Origin: Aquibacillus saliphilus
Lineage (GTDB): Bacteria; Bacillota; Bacilli; Bacillales; Amphibacillaceae
Length of the DNA: 64,000 bases
Assembly: GCF_020404745.1 (NCBI RefSeq)
Contig: NZ_JAIZAP010000007.1
Coordinates: 124,001 to 188,000, forward strand
Direction of reading: 5' to 3'
Part shown: positions 62,088-64,000 of the stretch, in pieces
How the letters are laid out: each line of letters starts with the position of its first letter
How positions within the stretch are numbered: position 1 is the first letter of the stretch
Made by a program: the position numbers and the translations under genes
Notes under the pieces: model-generated
Databases searched by the model: none
Told to the model about the DNA's origin: nothing
The model's input: only the letters and a program-made list of their open reading frames with translations

Positions 62088-63254
62088 ATGAAAATTGCAA
62101 TAGCGGGTACGGGATATGTAGGTTTATCGAATGCAATTTTACTAGCTCAACAAAATGAGGTAGTTGCAATTGATATCGTTGAAGAAAAGGTAGATATGAT
62201 AAATAGAAAAAAGTCACCAATTGTAGATAAGGAAATGGAAGAGTTTTTAACCACAAAAGAATTAAATCTTGTTGCTACAACAGATAAGAGTAAGGCATAT
62301 GAAGAAGCGAAGTTTGTTATTATTGCTACCCCTACGGATTATGACCCTGAACGGAATTTTTTTAATACAGAAACTGTTGAAAGTGTAATAGATGATGTTC
62401 GGACAATTAATCCCAATGCTGTAGTGGTTATTAAATCGACGGTTCCAGTAGGATATACGAGAGACATTAAGAAAAAACTGCAAATCGATAATATTATTTT
62501 CTCACCAGAATTCCTTCGAGAGGGAAAGGCTTTATATGACAATTTATATCCATCAAGAATAGTTGTTGGCGAACAGTCCAAACGAGCAGAGGAATTTGCT
62601 GAGCTGTTGCTTAGTGGGGCAAACAAGAAGGATATCCCTGTTTTATTTACTGATTCAACCGAAGCAGAAGCAGTAAAGCTATTTTCGAATACATACTTAG
62701 CGCTTAGGGTGGCATTTTTCAATGAATTAGATACGTATGCAGAAGAAAAAGGATTAAACTCAAAACAAATTATCGAAGGTGTAGGTTTAGATCCGAGAAT
62801 AGGTGATTATTATAATAACCCTTCATTCGGATACGGAGGATATTGTTTACCAAAAGATACAATGCAACTTCGGGCAAATTATCAAGATGTCCCTAATAAT
62901 TTAATTAGTGCAATTGTAGAAGCAAATCATACTAGAAAAAATTTCATTTCCTCGAAAATTATTGAAAGAAACCCTTCTATAGTAGGGATATATAGACTTA
63001 CAATGAAAACCAATTCTGATAATTTCAGAGCATCAGCAATACAAGGGATTATGAAAAGAATTAAAGCAAAAGGTATAGAATTAGTCATATTTGAGCCAGT
63101 GCTTGAAGATGACTTCTTTTATAATTCAAGAGTCATTAAAGATTTAGATGAATTTAAAAAAGTATCGGATGTCATCGTATCAAATAGACTGCATTCAGAA
63201 CTAGTGGATGTTGAAGAAAAGGTATATACGAGAGATTTATATAGTAGAGATTAG
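62088..63254 (+). CDS. ugd: UDP-glucose 6-dehydrogenase
   Basis: Oxidises UDP-glucose to UDP-glucuronate, a donor for teichuronic acid or capsule. The 388-residue protein has the NAD-binding [20 protein letters not shown] at the N terminus, [15 protein letters not shown] near 84-98, [18 protein letters not shown] near 118, [24 protein letters not shown] near 140-163, [18 protein letters not shown] near 203 and the catalytic Cys in [15 protein letters not shown] near 258. It is the short (388-residue) form found in capsule loci. GGAGAGGTGAAG before ATG 62088 is a strong ribosome binding site. No UDP-glucuronate-using glycosyltransferase is adjacent; one of the transferases at 29-33 kb is a candidate. 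Confidence 0.95.
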   Translation: MKIAIAGTGYVGLSNAILLAQQNEVVAIDIVEEKVDMINRKKSPIVDKEMEEFLTTKELNLVATTDKSKAYEEAKFVIIATPTDYDPERNFFNTETVESVIDDVRTINPNAVVVIKSTVPVGYTRDIKKKLQIDNIIFSPEFLREGKALYDNLYPSRIVVGEQSKRAEEFAELLLSGANKKDIPVLFTDSTEAEAVKLFSNTYLALRVAFFNELDTYAEEKGLNSKQIIEGVGLDPRIGDYYNNPSFGYGGYCLPKDTMQLRANYQDVPNNLISAIVEANHTRKNFISSKIIERNPSIVGIYRLTMKTNSDNFRASAIQGIMKRIKAKGIELVIFEPVLEDDFFYNSRVIKDLDEFKKVSDVIVSNRLHSELVDVEEKVYTRDLYSRD

Positions 63255-63476
63255 ATTAATGACAATCTTGTTTCAAACTAGCTTGTTAAAATTCCGATAA
63301 GACACCATAAGGTTTATAGCAATCGCTTGATTATAGAATTCTGAGTAATATCTCATACGAACTCTATAGGTAACCTGAACCAATTTGCTTGGAAGTCAAT
63401 AAAAACGAGGACTTTCTACGACATTATCTGATAAAATTAATAGAAATTCAGATGAACTAGTAGAGGGGCGACATAG

Positions 63477-64000
63477 ATGAAATACTATCGTCAGTTAACT
63501 CATATTGTGGTAATAGCCTTGTTAAGCTATCTGCTTATAAGTCCAACAAGTGCGAGTGGTGAGAGCCAGCAATCGACAGATGTTATTGTAGGCTACAGTA
63601 ATGAACAAGGAAAAGAAGAGATAATAAATAATAGTATCGAAGTAATACATGAGTTTAAACATATCAATGCGGTTACTGTAACTATGCCGAAAAGTGTTTT
63701 AGCAAATTTAAGTGGAAATAAAAATATCACCTATATAGAAGAAAATATTTCTGTGAAACTATCAGAAGAAGATGTTGTGTCGGAAAAGGATCTAGGTAGA
63801 GAGATTGATAGTGAGTTGTATTGGAATATTGAAGCAATTGGTTCTACATTTGCTTGGGAAGAAGGATATACAGGTGAAGGTGTGAAGGTTGCTGTTATTG
63901 ACACCGGTATTTCACCACACGAGGATTTAACTATTGCGGGAGGATTCTCAACTGTTGATTATACCACTGAGTGGTTGGACGATAACGGTCATGGTACACA
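63477..64000 (+). CDS. Subtilisin-like serine protease (S8), 5' part, cut by the window end
   Basis: The first 174 codons of a secreted subtilase. The signal peptide [20 protein letters not shown] is followed by an inhibitor-I9 propeptide ([50 protein letters not shown]) and the start of the S8 domain: [32 protein letters not shown] with the catalytic Asp near residue 142, then DDNGHGT, the motif of the catalytic His, right at the window edge. ATG 63477 follows AGAGGGGCG. The frame is open to base 64000. It is probably a degradative extracellular protease; a surface-remodelling role is not excluded. Confidence 0.92.
   Translation, partial: MKYYRQLTHIVVIALLSYLLISPTSASGESQQSTDVIVGYSNEQGKEEIINNSIEVIHEFKHINAVTVTMPKSVLANLSGNKNITYIEENISVKLSEEDVVSEKDLGREIDSELYWNIEAIGSTFAWEEGYTGEGVKVAVIDTGISPHEDLTIAGGFSTVDYTTEWLDDNGHGT

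Overview
The window looks like chromosome of a low-GC, endospore-forming, flagellated member of the Bacillaceae. The left part follows the gene order known from Bacillus subtilis: atpD-atpC, a DUF1146 gene, ywmB, murA, spoIID, spoIIQ, spoIIID, mbl, flhO-flhP and fabZ. I would place it near the halotolerant Virgibacillus/Oceanobacillus/Gracilibacillus group, but that is inference from general character and not from a marker gene.

Layout. Positions 1-15700 are the conserved core: end of the ATP synthase operon, peptidoglycan precursor synthesis (murA), sporulation genes (spoIID, spoIIQ with a SigF-like promoter, a CotF-like coat protein, spoIIID), the MreB-like mbl, two flagellar rod/hook genes, an EpuA-like membrane protein and fabZ. 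Inserted here are an LD-carboxypeptidase gene with no ATG/GTG/TTG start and an orphan AimR-like peptide receptor. Positions 16300-23400 hold a small acidic lipoprotein, a short comK, an unknown gene and a TetR-MFP-RND (SwrC-like) efflux operon with two clear TetR operators. Positions 23650-36950 are a surface polysaccharide locus: two TagO-like initiating transferases, an LCP ligase, an ATP-grasp-like protein, a Wzx flippase, a Wzy-like polymerase, three glycosyltransferases, a CapK/PaaK-like adenylate-forming enzyme, a galE relic and a GDPD-like lipoprotein. Positions 37100-61130 are a large wall teichoic acid locus: tagD and a TagB-like gene behind a PhoP-box-like repeat, a repeat-rich glucosaminidase, three more TagF-like proteins (one with two catalytic domains, one fused to a GT2), tagGH, tagA, a second LCP, a repeat-rich M14 carboxypeptidase, and an IspD/TarI-like plus SDR pair followed by two further polyol-phosphate transferases. 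The right end has two small genes, a UDP-glucose dehydrogenase and the start of a subtilase.

How the genes fit together. TagO/TagA/TagB/TagD build and prime the linkage unit, the TagF-like enzymes polymerise it (probably two polyol types, glycerol phosphate from CDP-glycerol and perhaps ribitol phosphate from the IspD-SDR pair), TagGH exports it and the LCP proteins attach it to peptidoglycan. Two secreted peptidoglycan hydrolases in the same locus share one kind of ~71-residue repeat, which may bind the polymer made here.

The most unusual non-coding feature is a set of five intergenic arrays, all between 1.4 and 23.6 kb. In them a short core (ATTCGCC, ATTCTCACTC/ATGCGCACTC or ATAA) recurs every 20-21 bp, about two helical turns, and four of the five lie just after a clear intrinsic terminator (the fifth follows a weak one). 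Two are copies of one ~250-300 bp element. A different, strongly palindromic repeat is duplicated between atpD and atpC, splitting a normally tight operon junction.
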